In this document: positions 1-10,519 of the stretch, one piece after another
How the letters are laid out: each line of letters opens with the position of its first letter
How positions within the stretch are numbered: position 1 is the first letter of the stretch
Source: Ryuthela nishihirai
Taxonomy: Eukaryota; Arthropoda; Arachnida; Araneae; Heptathelidae
Assembly: GCA_038380435.1 (NCBI GenBank)
Contig: JAWZYU010000009.1
Coordinates: forward strand, 69,159,901 to 69,223,900
Length of the DNA stretch: 64,000 nt
Direction of reading: 5' to 3'
Position numbers and translations under genes: made by a program
Notes under the pieces: model-generated
Seen by the model: only the letters and a program-made list of their open reading frames with translations
Databases searched by the model: none
Told to the model about the DNA's origin: nothing

Positions 1-205
1 CAAAACAACATACTTGTATTTTTAGCACTTTCTGGATTTTTATCATTTGAAGCCACACTTCCAAGTTTAGTGTGGATAATCAGTCTTATTGCGAATATTT
101 GACCTTAATAAATATCAGCTTGGATGTTAAAATTTGAAAGTATGAAAAGTCTCCATCTTCTGTATTAATTTTTACGTCAAATTCAAGAATAATTTATCCT
201 TATCG

Positions 206-586
206 TGGGTTGTTTTATCTCTGAACGGCACTTTTTTGCCCACAATGGGCTAAATAACCAGGTCAGAATGATCACGAGGGCTCAGAAACGTTTGGAAGTA
301 GGGGTTCACTGGACAGCTGTAAGGGGAGAGAAGGAAGCCTCCAGTCAAGGTCATCAATGTGTTCTTTAACGTACACAGAGTATGGCTCTCCCGCACGCAG
401 AACCACGGCTTTAAGTCCCATCCGACGGAAGGCGGTCTTTCAAAGCCCATCGGTATCACCTTGTGATCGAAGGCAGGGTGGGGGTTTCATAAAGATACTT
501 CTCAACTCTGGATGGGACTCGAGTCTGGAAACTGCAGATTACGAGCCTGGCTTGCAACTGACTGGGCCAAGCCCCGCCCTTTCTCA
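206..586 (-). mobile_element. SINE1 copy, old, full length
   Basis: Reverse-orientation SINE1. The tail complement (GGGTTGTTTTATCTCTGA) lies at the left. The central core (TTCTTTAACGTACACAG) and the degraded tRNA head (GATTACGAGCCTGGC near 538) follow. It is visibly more diverged than the copies at 20.5 or 62.1 kb, so it is an older insertion. Open frames here are incidental. Confidence 0.85.
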
Positions 587-1880
587 TTGAGGAGTATTTC
601 TTCCTGCATTTTACACCCTTCAGAAGTATACGACCTACATATTAGACCCTTCAGACCCGAATTTCGAATAAAGAAGACAAAATATTTCCATTTCAATCGA
701 CAATTTCAAATCACCGAAGGAACAAAAATATACAAAAATTATTTTAACATCATTTCAGGAAAAATTCAGCATGTACATTATAATATAGAAACGGTCCTAA
801 AAGTTGCAAAATTGTGAAATCTAAGAAAACAGTGAGAAGGAACATTAAAGAAAAGAATAATGACTTACATGCACTTTGCCATGATAAAACATCAAAACGA
901 ATACACTTGTGAAATGTTGCAAAACAGGTCAACTTTGTCGTAGGTAGTTCCTCATATATCCATAGAGAACATGAAATTCCAGTCCATTCCTGTAGATTAA
1001 AAACTGATCTGTACTTTGAAAGTATTGCAAGACCACAGGCACCTATTCCTGTATTTCAAAAAGTTAATGTACCTTGTAAAGCATACAGGGTCTGAAGAGA
1101 TTAAACCTTATGCCTAGTCTGTTCGCTTTTTGAGATTTAATAGAGAACTAATGGAAACAAAAAATATTTTCCATGTTACTAATGTAGGTCATTCGTATAT
1201 TTTTTTATCTTCCTTTGAAAAATTCCTCTATTGTGTAGACAATTATATTTTTTTTCTATTTTTCAATTCTGATTTTTAGCATCTTCGAACTTTTGGAACG
1301 AGATTCTTTAGAAGGGTAAACTCAATACAAAATGTCAGTTAACAGAAAATCGAGAATGGACTTCACGTAGACAGAGCAGCAAAAAGGAGAAAAAAAAACT
1401 TCTGGTTTTGCCTCGGGCATCACAATAAAAGAGCCAATAAAATATCTTGTTGGTCACGAAAGGTTTAATCATTGCTGAGCGGTCTCCTGAAACGACCAGA
1501 TTGGTTATCAGAGTTCCTCAACATAGTAACCTATATTTTTATATACGTATATCCTAAGCAATATTTCTACTAAAATAGCTCTATATTCTTATAACTCGAC
1601 CGTATTTACCAAAAAAGAAATAATATGAATTCCTATTGACGTGAAATGTCGTTATAGTACATGTTATATTAACAGTTAAAAATTAGATTTAAAATCAATT
1701 TTCATTATGAAAAATATAATTAAGTTACAGACTAATGATAATTGCATTAATAACAGACAATAATGGCAATCAATTAACAAAGAAATCATAATTAATTAAC
1801 AGGGTCATTAATTAGTTAACGGTGACAATGATCAGTGAAAAAACATGGCAATTAATTTACATGAAATTGGCAACTTTCTG
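587..1880. other. Unannotated AT-rich stretch
   Basis: No gene, SINE or TIR pair is recognised. Short open frames have no recognisable domain. Positions 1735-1860 contain loosely repeated AATTAA/TTAAC motifs. Confidence 0.5.
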
Positions 1881-1881
1881 A

Positions 1882-2700
1882 TCTTTTCCCCAATAACTTT
1901 AGAGTATTTTTCTAGTTACTATATATATTTTTATTTCGTGTTCGTTCAATCTTTTACCCAATTGGGGCGGGGGTGGCTCAGTCGGTAGCGCGCCAGGCTT
2001 GTAATCTGTAGTTCCCAGGTTCGAGTCCCAGCTGGGTCAGCGTTGAGATTTATCTCCGCAAAATTCCCCGCCCTGCCCACGGTCAGTAGGGGACACCAAT
2101 GGGCTTGGAAAGGTCGCCGTCCGTCGGATGGGACGTTAAGCCGTGGCCCCGTGTGCGGAAGAGCCATACCCTGTGCACGTTAAAGAACACGCTGGATGGC
2201 CTTGACGGGAGGCTACCATCTGTCTTCCAACAGCTGTTCCAATGGGTCCCCTCCCCCAACCTTCTTTGAGCCTTCGAGGTCCATGTGACCTGGCCATTTA
2301 GCCCATGGTTTGCAAAAAAGTGCCGCTCCGAGGTAAAACAACCCAACCCTTTTACCCAATTCCTTCAGGGTCCTGTTTTACAATTGCATTGCTTTAGCTT
2401 CTCTTATTAACAATTTCTACCGAGTAAATTTTCCCAATTCTTTCAGTGTACTTTTTTTCTCAATTACTTTTAGTCTCATTTTCTGGTTCTTTCATAGTCC
2501 CTTTTCTTAAGAATTTAAAGTCACTTTTCCTAATTAATTCAGAGTTCCTTTCCCTCACTTATTATAGAGTCCTTTTTTCATATTTTAGTCGTTTTTTTCA
2601 GAATTTTGATTCCCATGTCAATTCCGCCAGAATGCATTTTCTCAATTAATTTAGGCCCTTTATCCAATTCCTTCATAGTACCTTTTCATTTCTAAGTAAA
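1882..2700. repeat. Degenerate minisatellite (about 24-27 bp units) split by a SINE1
   Basis: Outside the SINE1 at 1964-2348, the sequence is a run of imperfect units. Each starts with TTTT(C/A)CC, followed by AATT, CTTTCAG and GTCC or GTAC. About a dozen units can be followed from 2349 to 2700, with one or two upstream at 1882-1920. Spacing varies, so this is an old array. Positions 2362-2487 recur almost unchanged at 4784-4909. Confidence 0.6.
1964..2348 (+). mobile_element. SINE1, full length, 13-bp TSD, empty site available
   Basis: This is the reference copy. It starts GGGGCGGGGGTGGCTCAG. The tRNA-like head has an A-box region (TGGCTCAGTCGGTAGCGCG) and a B box (GGTTCGAGTCC). A roughly 300-bp body carries GACGTTAAGCC and GTTAAAGAACAC, and the tail is AACAACCCAACCC. 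The TSD CTTTTACCCAATT is present at 1951-1963 and 2349-2361. The related sequence at 4755-4790 has a single CTTTTACCGAATT and no SINE, so it acts as an empty site. RNA polymerase III transcription is inferred from the boxes. Confidence 0.95.
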
Positions 2701-4470
2701 ATAGAAAAGAATCAGAGAATCTCGAACCTCTAGGACGCACATCGGGGGTATGAGCCTCACACGTCACCTGCGTAAAACCCAAACTCCCGTCTCCCCGCCA
2801 CATACACACACAACATGCACACAGTCCAGTTGTATATATGAGAAAACAAATAACGAAACTTTTACAGTTTTAATGAAAACGAAAAGAAACAAATCCACGT
2901 AAACTATCTAGTCATAATTCAGAATCTTTCTCTCTAGAAAATGTCACATCTTTAGGACACAGTTGTCATCTAGATTTAAATGACACATAGTTACTTTAAA
3001 GCCGGATGAATCGTGAATTATGTACCAAGTAACAAATCTACATTTGTGAAATGAGCTAGAGATCCTTTTAACATTCACACATTACATTTATTCCTAACTG
3101 CATACCCGTTTTACTGCACAAACAACGTATTCCCAATTAAAAAGCAAACGCAAGATTTCATTTCCAACTTATCACGAAAAATTAACTGTCTGAAATCGCT
3201 TTAAATAAACTATCCCCCATCCTGTCACTTCGAAAGGATGTCACCTCATCCTTTTCCCAGTAAAGTAAAAATTGCTATTTCTCATTTCATTTCAGCTGCA
3301 AATATTCGTTCATTTGCATCTTCCAAAGAAGTGAGATTTATAACGTTAACTTGAAGCCTGAATTAAAGTATGATGTATTAAATGTCACACTTCGTTGCGA
3401 AAGTCTAAATTTTGAGAAAGAGGTGAAAAAATAGAAACACAACATATTAACATCGTTGCCTTGTAGCTGTAGCCAGCCACGAGATTAAGCAAGCTATGCT
3501 CAAGAGACATGCAGTAATAACAAAACGCTGGGCTCTTGTCACCAAAAGTAATTAACGGTCCTTCTCGTCCATTTCATTCTCTTACTATCCGCGACATTTT
3601 GTTGTCCGAAAATGTAGATGTCAGTTAACCTTCATCTTGTTTCTTCAAACTTAATTTCCGTATTGTGCATGTCTAGTTCTTCGAGAGCATTTTTCATTCT
3701 TCTCATTGGACAGATATTAACAATATTAAAAATGATCTTCGTAAATGAAGACAGTTATCGATATTTCTGTTGTTAGGAGTTGAAAAAAAAAACGAAGATT
3801 GCAGAGACTTGAGAAGTTTTGAAGTGTTTGATGCCAGTCAGAAGTTAAAACGATGATGAAAATGGTCGATCTCTCTTGGGTGGTCTGAGTATTGATCGTA
3901 AAGACAAAGTATGATAATTAAAAAAAAACTTGAGTCGGTTCGTTGTTGCAATCTATTTTTCTTATCTCTATTAAATGCTTTATTTGTAGTAAATTATGAC
4001 CAGATCTCGCGTTCGTATTGATTTTAATGACTATGATGGAATAGCGGAAATGATTCATTAGTGAGCCGTAGTTTGTGAGATGGCTCAGTGCAAATTAAAT
4101 GTTCGATGAATAACGGTAAGCAATCACAGTTCAACTGATAATAATTCACCACCATTGTCAGACGAGGAAATATTAGTTTTGTGGTTCTAGCTCATTGTCG
4201 ATTTGTAACTGTAGGTTTGATGAAAGTCATTTCTCGATGTTCTTTGCATTAACCGAAAACCGAGGTAAAAACAATAACAAATATGTAGGTAAGGAAAAAC
4301 TCGGCTAATTCCGTAATAGTTTGAATGAAGCTGATTTACGAAATTAAATCAGCGTTTTTTCAATAGCATACCGTCACTTCGAACGGATGTCACCTATTGA
4401 AAAAAAAATCATTTTTTTTAATAGCATTAACAGAAAGCGGTTTGGTTTTTGATACCTATAGCATATGTAC
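2701..4470. other. Unannotated region with a short dispersed motif
   Basis: No gene or recognised element. A 25-bp motif containing GTCACTTCGAA and GGATGTCACCT occurs at 3222-3246 and again at 4371-4395. The second copy sits in a hairpin-capable context. Otherwise the sequence is AT-rich and unremarkable. Confidence 0.5.
4359..4409. repeat. Stem-loop around the dispersed 25-bp motif
   Basis: TTTTTTCAATAG at the left pairs with CTATTGAAAAAA at the right. An inner CCGT...TTCG...ACGG can also pair. The enclosed motif is the partner of 3222-3246. Confidence 0.6.
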
Positions 4471-4474
4471 TAAA

Positions 4475-5200
4475 AGATGAGTTTGGGTCAGATTTTGTAG
4501 TACTGAGCCCGAGTCCGTCTGGACGGGGCTTGGGCTCAAAATAGAACAGATGATTTCGGAATCGGGCTCGGAATAATTTAAATTTCAAATATTTCTGTGC
4601 AATTTTTAAAAACATTAATTTAAAAATATCAACTTTTTTATTATAATTTTAACCATTTAATCAGTCTTTAGTAATTAAATATAAGCGCTATTATTTATCG
4701 TTCCAAATTATTTATTATCTTATATTATTATAAATTTTATATATATATATATAATTCGTGTTCGTTCAACCTTTTACCGAATTCCTTCAGAGTCTTGTTA
4801 TACAATTGCATTGCTTTAGCTTCTCTGTTTACCAATTCCTACAGAGTAAATTTTCCCAATTCTTTCAGTGTACTTTTTTTCTCAATTACTTTTAGTCTCA
4901 TTTTCTGGTATTATATATATAATATTTTTATATATTATTTATCTATTATTTTTCGTTTCAAATAGCATTAACAATTTAATTTTGTCATGAAATGATTATA
5001 ATTATTAATATAAGAATAAAATAATTGATTAACGGCATGCATTTCTGTTCATTTGCATTACGATGCGTCAGAGAACTTTTTTCCTCAAATCGGACGGGGT
5101 CAGCTCAATTATTCTCGAAATAATTCTGGCGAACTTGGAATCAATAATTTCGGGTTCGGGATGCTGTGGGCTCTAAAAATTGATCTCGGACTCATCTCTA
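4475..5200. mobile_element. Non-autonomous DNA transposon-like repeat, copy A
   Basis: The ends are imperfect inverted repeats: AGATGAGT...GAGCCC at the left, and at the right GGGCTC...GGACTCATCTCT. The interior shares several blocks with 21070-21738, including AGTCTTTAGTAATTAAA and AATTTTGTCATGAAATG. No transposase frame is seen. A block of about 150 bp (4755-4909) is absent from copy B and matches the minisatellite at 1936-2487, so it was inserted later. The superfamily is not assigned. Confidence 0.55.
4755..4909. repeat. Duplicated minisatellite block
   Basis: Starts ATTCGTGTTCGTTCAACC and ends TCATTTTCTGGT. It is nearly identical to 1936-1963 joined to 2362-2487, without the SINE1 that splits that copy. 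The duplication therefore preserves the pre-insertion state. Confidence 0.85.
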
Positions 5201-5204
5201 ATTC

Positions 5205-6275
5205 GTACAATAGAGCTTTTGCCGTATTCGTGATAATACGCTGCTAAAAGGCAAAAAAATTCCTTTTTTTAAGTTTAAATATATATTAATTTGTATTGAA
5301 AGTAAATGCAAGATCAGCAAAATATTAGTTTCATGTCTGTATAAATTTGAAATATTTCATAAATATATTATACACACGTAGTAAATATTTTCCTGTCTTA
5401 TGATATAAAGCCCACTCATTCATATTTTCATTTTGAACTCAAAATATCAAAAATAATTCTTAAAATCGCGGAATTGCCCATTTTCCTCCTATATATATTA
5501 CACTAATAGCGACAAGTGAGCACCAAAACAGATAGGGCCATAAATAAATATATACAATATGTGGCATAAATCATCAGTAGAATTAGTGGTAAAGAAAAAA
5601 TATATCTATTTTCTTCTATTATTATCTCCAAACATAAGCGAATAAAATATATATCACAATAATCATGGAATAGAATATGTATCACGCAACAGAAATATAA
5701 ATGACTGTGTAATACAATGATGTATCATTTAATAGAATTATTAATAAATCAGCAGACCCAAAATTTCGTTTCTTACATTTCAATCTCCTAATTTTTTTCT
5801 TCCGGCTTGTGACTGAGTGCATTCTCTAGGTTGCCATTTCCCCAGGGGTATGCCCAATAGAGGGGTGGGCCATTTAGACGGCAACTAAAATGTCTCCTAT
5901 CTCTTTTAAAGTATTTGGAAAAATACTCCTTAAATACCTGACTGATAAGTCCCAATTTTATCCAACTGGTTTCTATTGTGTCATCCGATATTATATTAAA
6001 AATTCCAATTCCTCTACCTATAATAGAACCCGATTTCAAAACTTAAATTATTTCTTCTCCATTAATTTTAAATGCATCGTTTGGAATTTTGATTTATTAC
6101 CTTTAATCCTCTGCCTCCCCCCTCCCCCAGCGCCCAATATTTTTCAAATTCTTGATCACCCACTCCCAAATTTATTATGCTGGTTTCCTCTTTTCCTATC
6201 TGTGCCTCTGTACTGCTTTAAAAGTACAAGCATCTACCTATAATAAAACTGGATTTCTAATTTAAATCCATTTTA
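5205..6275. other. Unannotated AT-rich stretch
   Basis: No recognised gene. An open frame of about 117 codons on the + strand (5890-6243) and one of 83 codons on the - strand (5788-6039) overlap, and neither has a domain I recognise. A short motif, CTACCTATAATA followed by a related 20-bp tail, occurs at about 6015 and again at about 6235. Confidence 0.4.
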
Positions 6276-8170
6276 ATTGTTACACCTGATTAGAAGGATC
6301 AATCATGATAATTATAATTATATACAATTTCTACTTCAAAAACAAATTAGACTTACTTACCATTCTTTAAAACTAGAATTTTCCCTTCTTCATTTAAACT
6401 TTTTATAAATAGAGAAGAATTAAAAGTTGTAAATAACTTAAAGTTTCTAGGAATTTACTTAGACTCAAAATTAACTTGGTCTATTCAAATCAATAATGCA
6501 ATCAATTCAGCAAATAAATTATTTAATTGATTAAAATACCTTGGTAACACTAAATGGGGAAGTACAAATAAACATTTACTATTATTATTTAATAACTTGA
6601 TTTTACCTAAATTTACATATGGTATAGAATTACGGGTAAATATTGCAAAATCTAAAATAAACCAATTAGAGCATATTCAAACCAAAATTCTTAGATTCTG
6701 TCTTGGTTTTTTTAGAGGAAGTAGAAATTGTGACGTTTATGCTGAAACTAGGATACCTCCTTTACAATTTAAAAAAATATTTCTTCTTTCTAACCTATTA
6801 TATAGAATTGTTCTTAAAAACCACACACATCCTCTCATTCGCAAAATTAAAAATAAATTTTTAGATAACTTTATTCAACTATCACCAGATTTTGGTCATC
6901 TGAATAGAATAATTAATTTTCATACCAGTGGAGATCTCTTCATATCAATGACTCCATGGATTTCAACTTTCCCAACTTTAATTGACAATATTCCAGGTAT
7001 TTCAAAGAAAAATAACCAAGACCCAGATACTGTTAAAACCTTATCTTTATTATACATTGAAAAAACATTTTAATGACTTTATTCATATATTTATACAGAC
7101 GGGTCTTCTAGTCCTGATTATAAAATGTTTTGTGGAGCTATTTTATGCCCTGAACTTGATTACAGTTATCAATTTAGATTTGACTCTCCTACTCTTATAA
7201 TTATTTCGGAATTATTTGCTATAATCGGAGCAATTAAATGGACTTTAAATTTATAAAATTCTAAAATTCTTATTCTTACAGACCATAAGTCTGCTTATTA
7301 ATTGTATCTTTCAAAACCCTTCCAAAGCTTCATTCCCAATATTTGTCAATGACATTCTTCTTTACACATTCCAACATTTACAGCATCATAATCAGATTTA
7401 CATTCAATGGATTCCATCGCATTCTGGAATTCCGTTCGACGAAAAGGTTGATTCTTTGGCTAAACAAGTCCAATGCCTTGATAACTGTATCCCTACCCCT
7501 TCATTCATTAAAATTATAAAAAAAAATAATAAGACTAATTTGTTTTAAATTACTCAAAATTGGTATCAATCAAATGCAACTCATACACATAGATTTTTGA
7601 TTAATCCTCAAATTCAACAATTTAATAATTTTAATCTTCCTAAAAAAGAACTTAATGCTATCCTGCGAATAAAAACTAACTAGGCACTTACTAATTTAAC
7701 TCGTTTTAAATTTAAAATTTCTACATCTCTAAATTGTGCGAATTGTGGCACTCTTCATACTTTGCAACATATCATCTTTGAATGCCCACTATACGATGGA
7801 GCAAGACAAACCTACTTTTCCAAATTAGCTAAACTTAAAATTACAAATTTTACTTTTCCTTCTATTCTTCACTCCCAAAACAAAAAAATTAATCCCTGTT
7901 ATATATAATTTACTGATTTGTTTTTTAAAAAGTTCACATTTGCTTGATTTATTATATATAACATTGAAAAAAAAAATAAGAAAATGAAAAGAAAATATAT
8001 AATAAAAATGAAAAAAAAAATACTTTGGATACTATACCAATCAGTTAACTTTGTGTTTTTTTTTTTATGTTTCTTAAGATTCTCTGAATGAGTTCGCTCC
8101 CCATGAGAGCGAGAATATTCAATTTGTTGATTTGTTTTGTTTGTTTGTCCCTCTAATCAGGTGTAACAAT
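6276..8170 (+). mobile_element. Decayed, 5'-truncated non-LTR retrotransposon (RNase H-bearing)
   Basis: Spans the LINE-derived coding remnants and their 3' UTR. Perfect 19-bp inverted copies of ATTGTTACACCTGATTAGA lie at 6276-6294 and 8152-8170. The right copy runs into an AATAAA at the presumed 3' end. A LINE is not expected to have terminal inverted repeats, so the left copy is probably a stray inverted piece of the 3' end added at the truncation point (inference). Confidence 0.7.
6340..7960 (+). pseudogene. LINE ORF2 remnant: RT thumb, RNase H, CCHC-like knuckle
   Basis: Recognisable in broken frames. An RT C-terminal segment reads LKFLGIYLDSKLTW near 6440. A 158-codon open stretch at 6597-7073 follows, starting near LILPKFTYGIEL. 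An RNase H domain then shows YTDGS at 7092, a SELFAI segment at 7206, LTDHKSAY near 7275 and a WIPSHSG...DSLAKQ segment near 7410-7470. Together these supply the usual D, E, D, H, D positions. Near 7730 a cysteine/histidine knuckle (NCANCGTLHTLQHIIFEC) precedes the end, as in I/R1/Jockey-like elements. Stops and frameshifts make it non-functional. The palm and endonuclease are missing. Confidence 0.85.
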
Positions 8171-8311
8171 AAATAGGGTGTTAAGGGACCCGCTGAATTT
8201 CAACAGGAATTCTTTGTCAATACTCTGTTCGTGAATTTGTACACAGGTGGTACTCGTACACTTAGATTGAGACGCCTATACTGGTATTCATTTTATTTAA
8301 AAGCTCCAGAG

Positions 8312-8708
8312 CAGTGATTTTGAAACTTTTTCTTTTCGCCCACTGCAGGCTATTTTTCGCCGTGAATACTCGCGACACACTAAACATTTAAGTTGGCAAC
8401 ACTACGGGAGACTCGCGCATGCGCAGTTTGTTTTCGATATAGCCAATTCTGCGGCGTTTTAAACTTAGCGCTATTTATTCCGTTCATGTTCTGACGTGTA
8501 TTGAGTTTAATTCGTATGCCGTACATGTTATGGGCATGTTTTGTGTTAATTTTAGTTTTAACCTTAAGATTTAATGTGGATAAGCTTTTGATTAAACGAA
8601 AAAAGTTAAATAAAGAATCAATAACAGGAAGTCGCAACAAACTATTTTATAAATTTCCTTTTATCTGTAATATCCGAAATTTCGCGACACACCCTTTGAG
8701 CATCACTG
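8312..8708. mobile_element. hAT-type MITE with 8-bp imperfect TSD
   Basis: The left end CAGTGATTTTGAAACTT and right end GAGCATCACTG form short hAT-style TIRs. The flanking 8-mers CTCCAGAG (8304-8311) and CTCTAGAA (8709-8716) match at 6 of 8 positions. CGCGACACAC occurs inside both ends. Two overlapping open frames have no recognisable transposase motifs. At 397 bp it is non-autonomous. Confidence 0.75.
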
Positions 8709-9087
8709 CTCTAGAAGAAAGTGCTGAAATTGTTAACATAATTAAGGTTTAAGCAAAAATAAATCGCCCCTATATTATAGCACGCACATTAAGTATTTGC
8801 TGCATCACTTTTATGTAATAAAAGTAATATTGAAATATTAGCAGATGTAATAGATGAAATTATATTGCGATAGAAACTTCAATTTCAAGATCAATATCTA
8901 AAAGAGGAAAAAATTGTAATCAGATAGCAATTGCGCCAGTAATACAAAACTCTTATAAAAAAATCTATATTTTTAAATTTTATATATACAGTATTCTACA
9001 TAAAATTGAAAAAAATTAATATAACCACGGAAAAGCAATATCGTTTTCAAAAAAAAATTAAATAAAATAAATAGCAAAATTTGTAGA

Positions 9088-9361
9088 TATTATTTATTTG
9101 GCTTTAAACGGTAGCTATGTGATGGTAATGTTTTTGGATTTCCAAGAAGTTTTGAATTTGTTGAATCATAACATTATTTTAAAAATAAACTAGAAAATCA
9201 TGGAATAATAGCAATCGTTCTTTCTTGTATTCGAGATTATTTAGCAAATATACAATATGAACAGTAACCAAAATAAATTACGCCTACAGTGATTATTTTC
9301 TTTTTAAATGTGAAGTTCCTCAAGGATCTAGTTTAGGTCCTTTATTGTGTTTGATTCAGAT
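9088..9361 (+). pseudogene. Non-LTR reverse transcriptase fragment, left part
   Basis: Conceptual translation gives FLDFQEVLNLLNHNIILK, the RT motif normally read as F-LDFSKAFDTVNHD. Later comes VPQGSSLGPLL, the conserved PQGS-LGP motif. Frameshifts lie between them. The frame is cut by the hAT insertion at 9362 and resumes at 12669 with NDLPNLKL. It is not obviously the same copy as the LINE at 6.3 kb. Confidence 0.8.
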
Positions 9362-9528
9362 CATAGATTCCCAACGGGGGCGATACCGCCCCCCAGTGGG
9401 CGCTGGAGCCTTCCATGGGGACGGTAGCGGATCCAGAGGCAAATGGGGGGCGTTGAGGCAGTCAAGAGGGGCGGTCAAATAAATAAATAAATTTAATGGA
9501 ATTTTCTGTGACAACCTTTTTATCTCTT

Positions 9529-10002
9529 CTATTCTGTGGTGTCTTCCTGGTGATTCTGGTCATCCACTACCTCATCCGTCATGTACAGCTTTTCAACTGC
9601 AGCTTGGAGAATAAGTTCCCTGCTACCGCCTACTAGCGTACTGGTACGTCTGAAGTCGACTGAGATGCTCTCAAAAGTTCTCTTCAAGATCACAGATTGG
9701 ATATAAGCTTCAATATGTTTTCCCACTCCAAGTCGCTTTGAGTATGCTTTATGGTACGTAGTTACAATACCATTCCACGTCAGAACATAAGGTATAATAT
9801 TAACATTACACTTGTGAATTAGGCTCAACTCATTAGCCAGCAGATCATACTTCCTCTTCTTTTCAACCTCTACTGTCTGCAGGTTATCCTGAGATGTTAT
9901 TCCTATTTCAATAATTGTAATCTCATTCAATACCTTACCATGCACTACTATATCAGGCTTATTATGTTGGACATGTGTGTCCGTCCTGATAGGCAAATCA
10001 AC
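9529..10002 (-). pseudogene. LINE restriction-like endonuclease / C-terminal fragment, inside the hAT
   Basis: A 155-codon open frame of opposite orientation to the transposase. It starts at an internal methionine and keeps a PD...E pattern. KPDIVV puts P14-D15, ITIIEIG puts E30, and an EKKRKYDLL segment follows at about residues 45-53. This layout resembles the PD-(D/E)XK-like C-terminal domain of some non-LTR retrotransposons. The family call comes from pattern recognition, not a search. It is not part of any hAT transposase I know, so it is either a secondary insertion or cargo. It remains open over its length, unlike the surrounding elements. Confidence 0.45.
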
Positions 10003-10519
10003 CTTGATGCAATAATAATATAATAATAATAAATTTATTATATTTAATATTTTTTTATAATTTTTTTAATGTAATAAAATACTTTGAAAATACTTGTTTT
10101 CATGAATAAATATTTTATCTAGCTATGTAAATTATCTTATTGTTATCGCGTTAATAAGCATTTTTAAATTAGCATTAGGTATACCTATACCAAATTTGTT
10201 TTAGTTTAGAATAGATTGACGGTGGCAAGTCCTTGCAAGTTGGTAGGCAAACACGCGTTTCATGCAATTTAACATGTTTCGACAAGAATATGGGAGCTTG
10301 AAATGACTTGTTTACAGAGCAAGTGCGCCGGCATCGCAAACATACAAGTTAATGCGTGCACAAAATCAAATCTATAAAAGCGATAGCTCTAGGAATGTTT
10401 TATTATTTTATGTGCTTCGCCGTGATAAATAGTCGTGAGTAATAAGTGTTAGAAGTCATTATAAACATTATTTTTATAACTATCTATAAATCTGTTGAGA
10501 AGTTAATTTGTATTTGAAA
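10003..10519 (+). promoter_or_regulatory. Possible hAT transposase promoter region
   Basis: AT-rich leader containing a good TATA box (TATAAAAG, 10373-10380), 140 bp upstream of the transposase ATG at 10520. No splice acceptor was needed to reach the ATG. The promoter role is inferred from position and motif only. Confidence 0.4.

Noticed and set aside
1975..2040. True tRNA gene at the SINE heads
   Set aside because: A and B boxes are present but the acceptor stem does not pair properly and a 300-bp SINE body follows. None of the heads is a functional tRNA candidate.
5890..6243. 117-codon frame beginning MSPISFKVFG as a gene
   Set aside because: No domain recognised. It overlaps an 83-codon antisense frame and a short direct repeat, and the composition matches non-coding AT/C-rich DNA.
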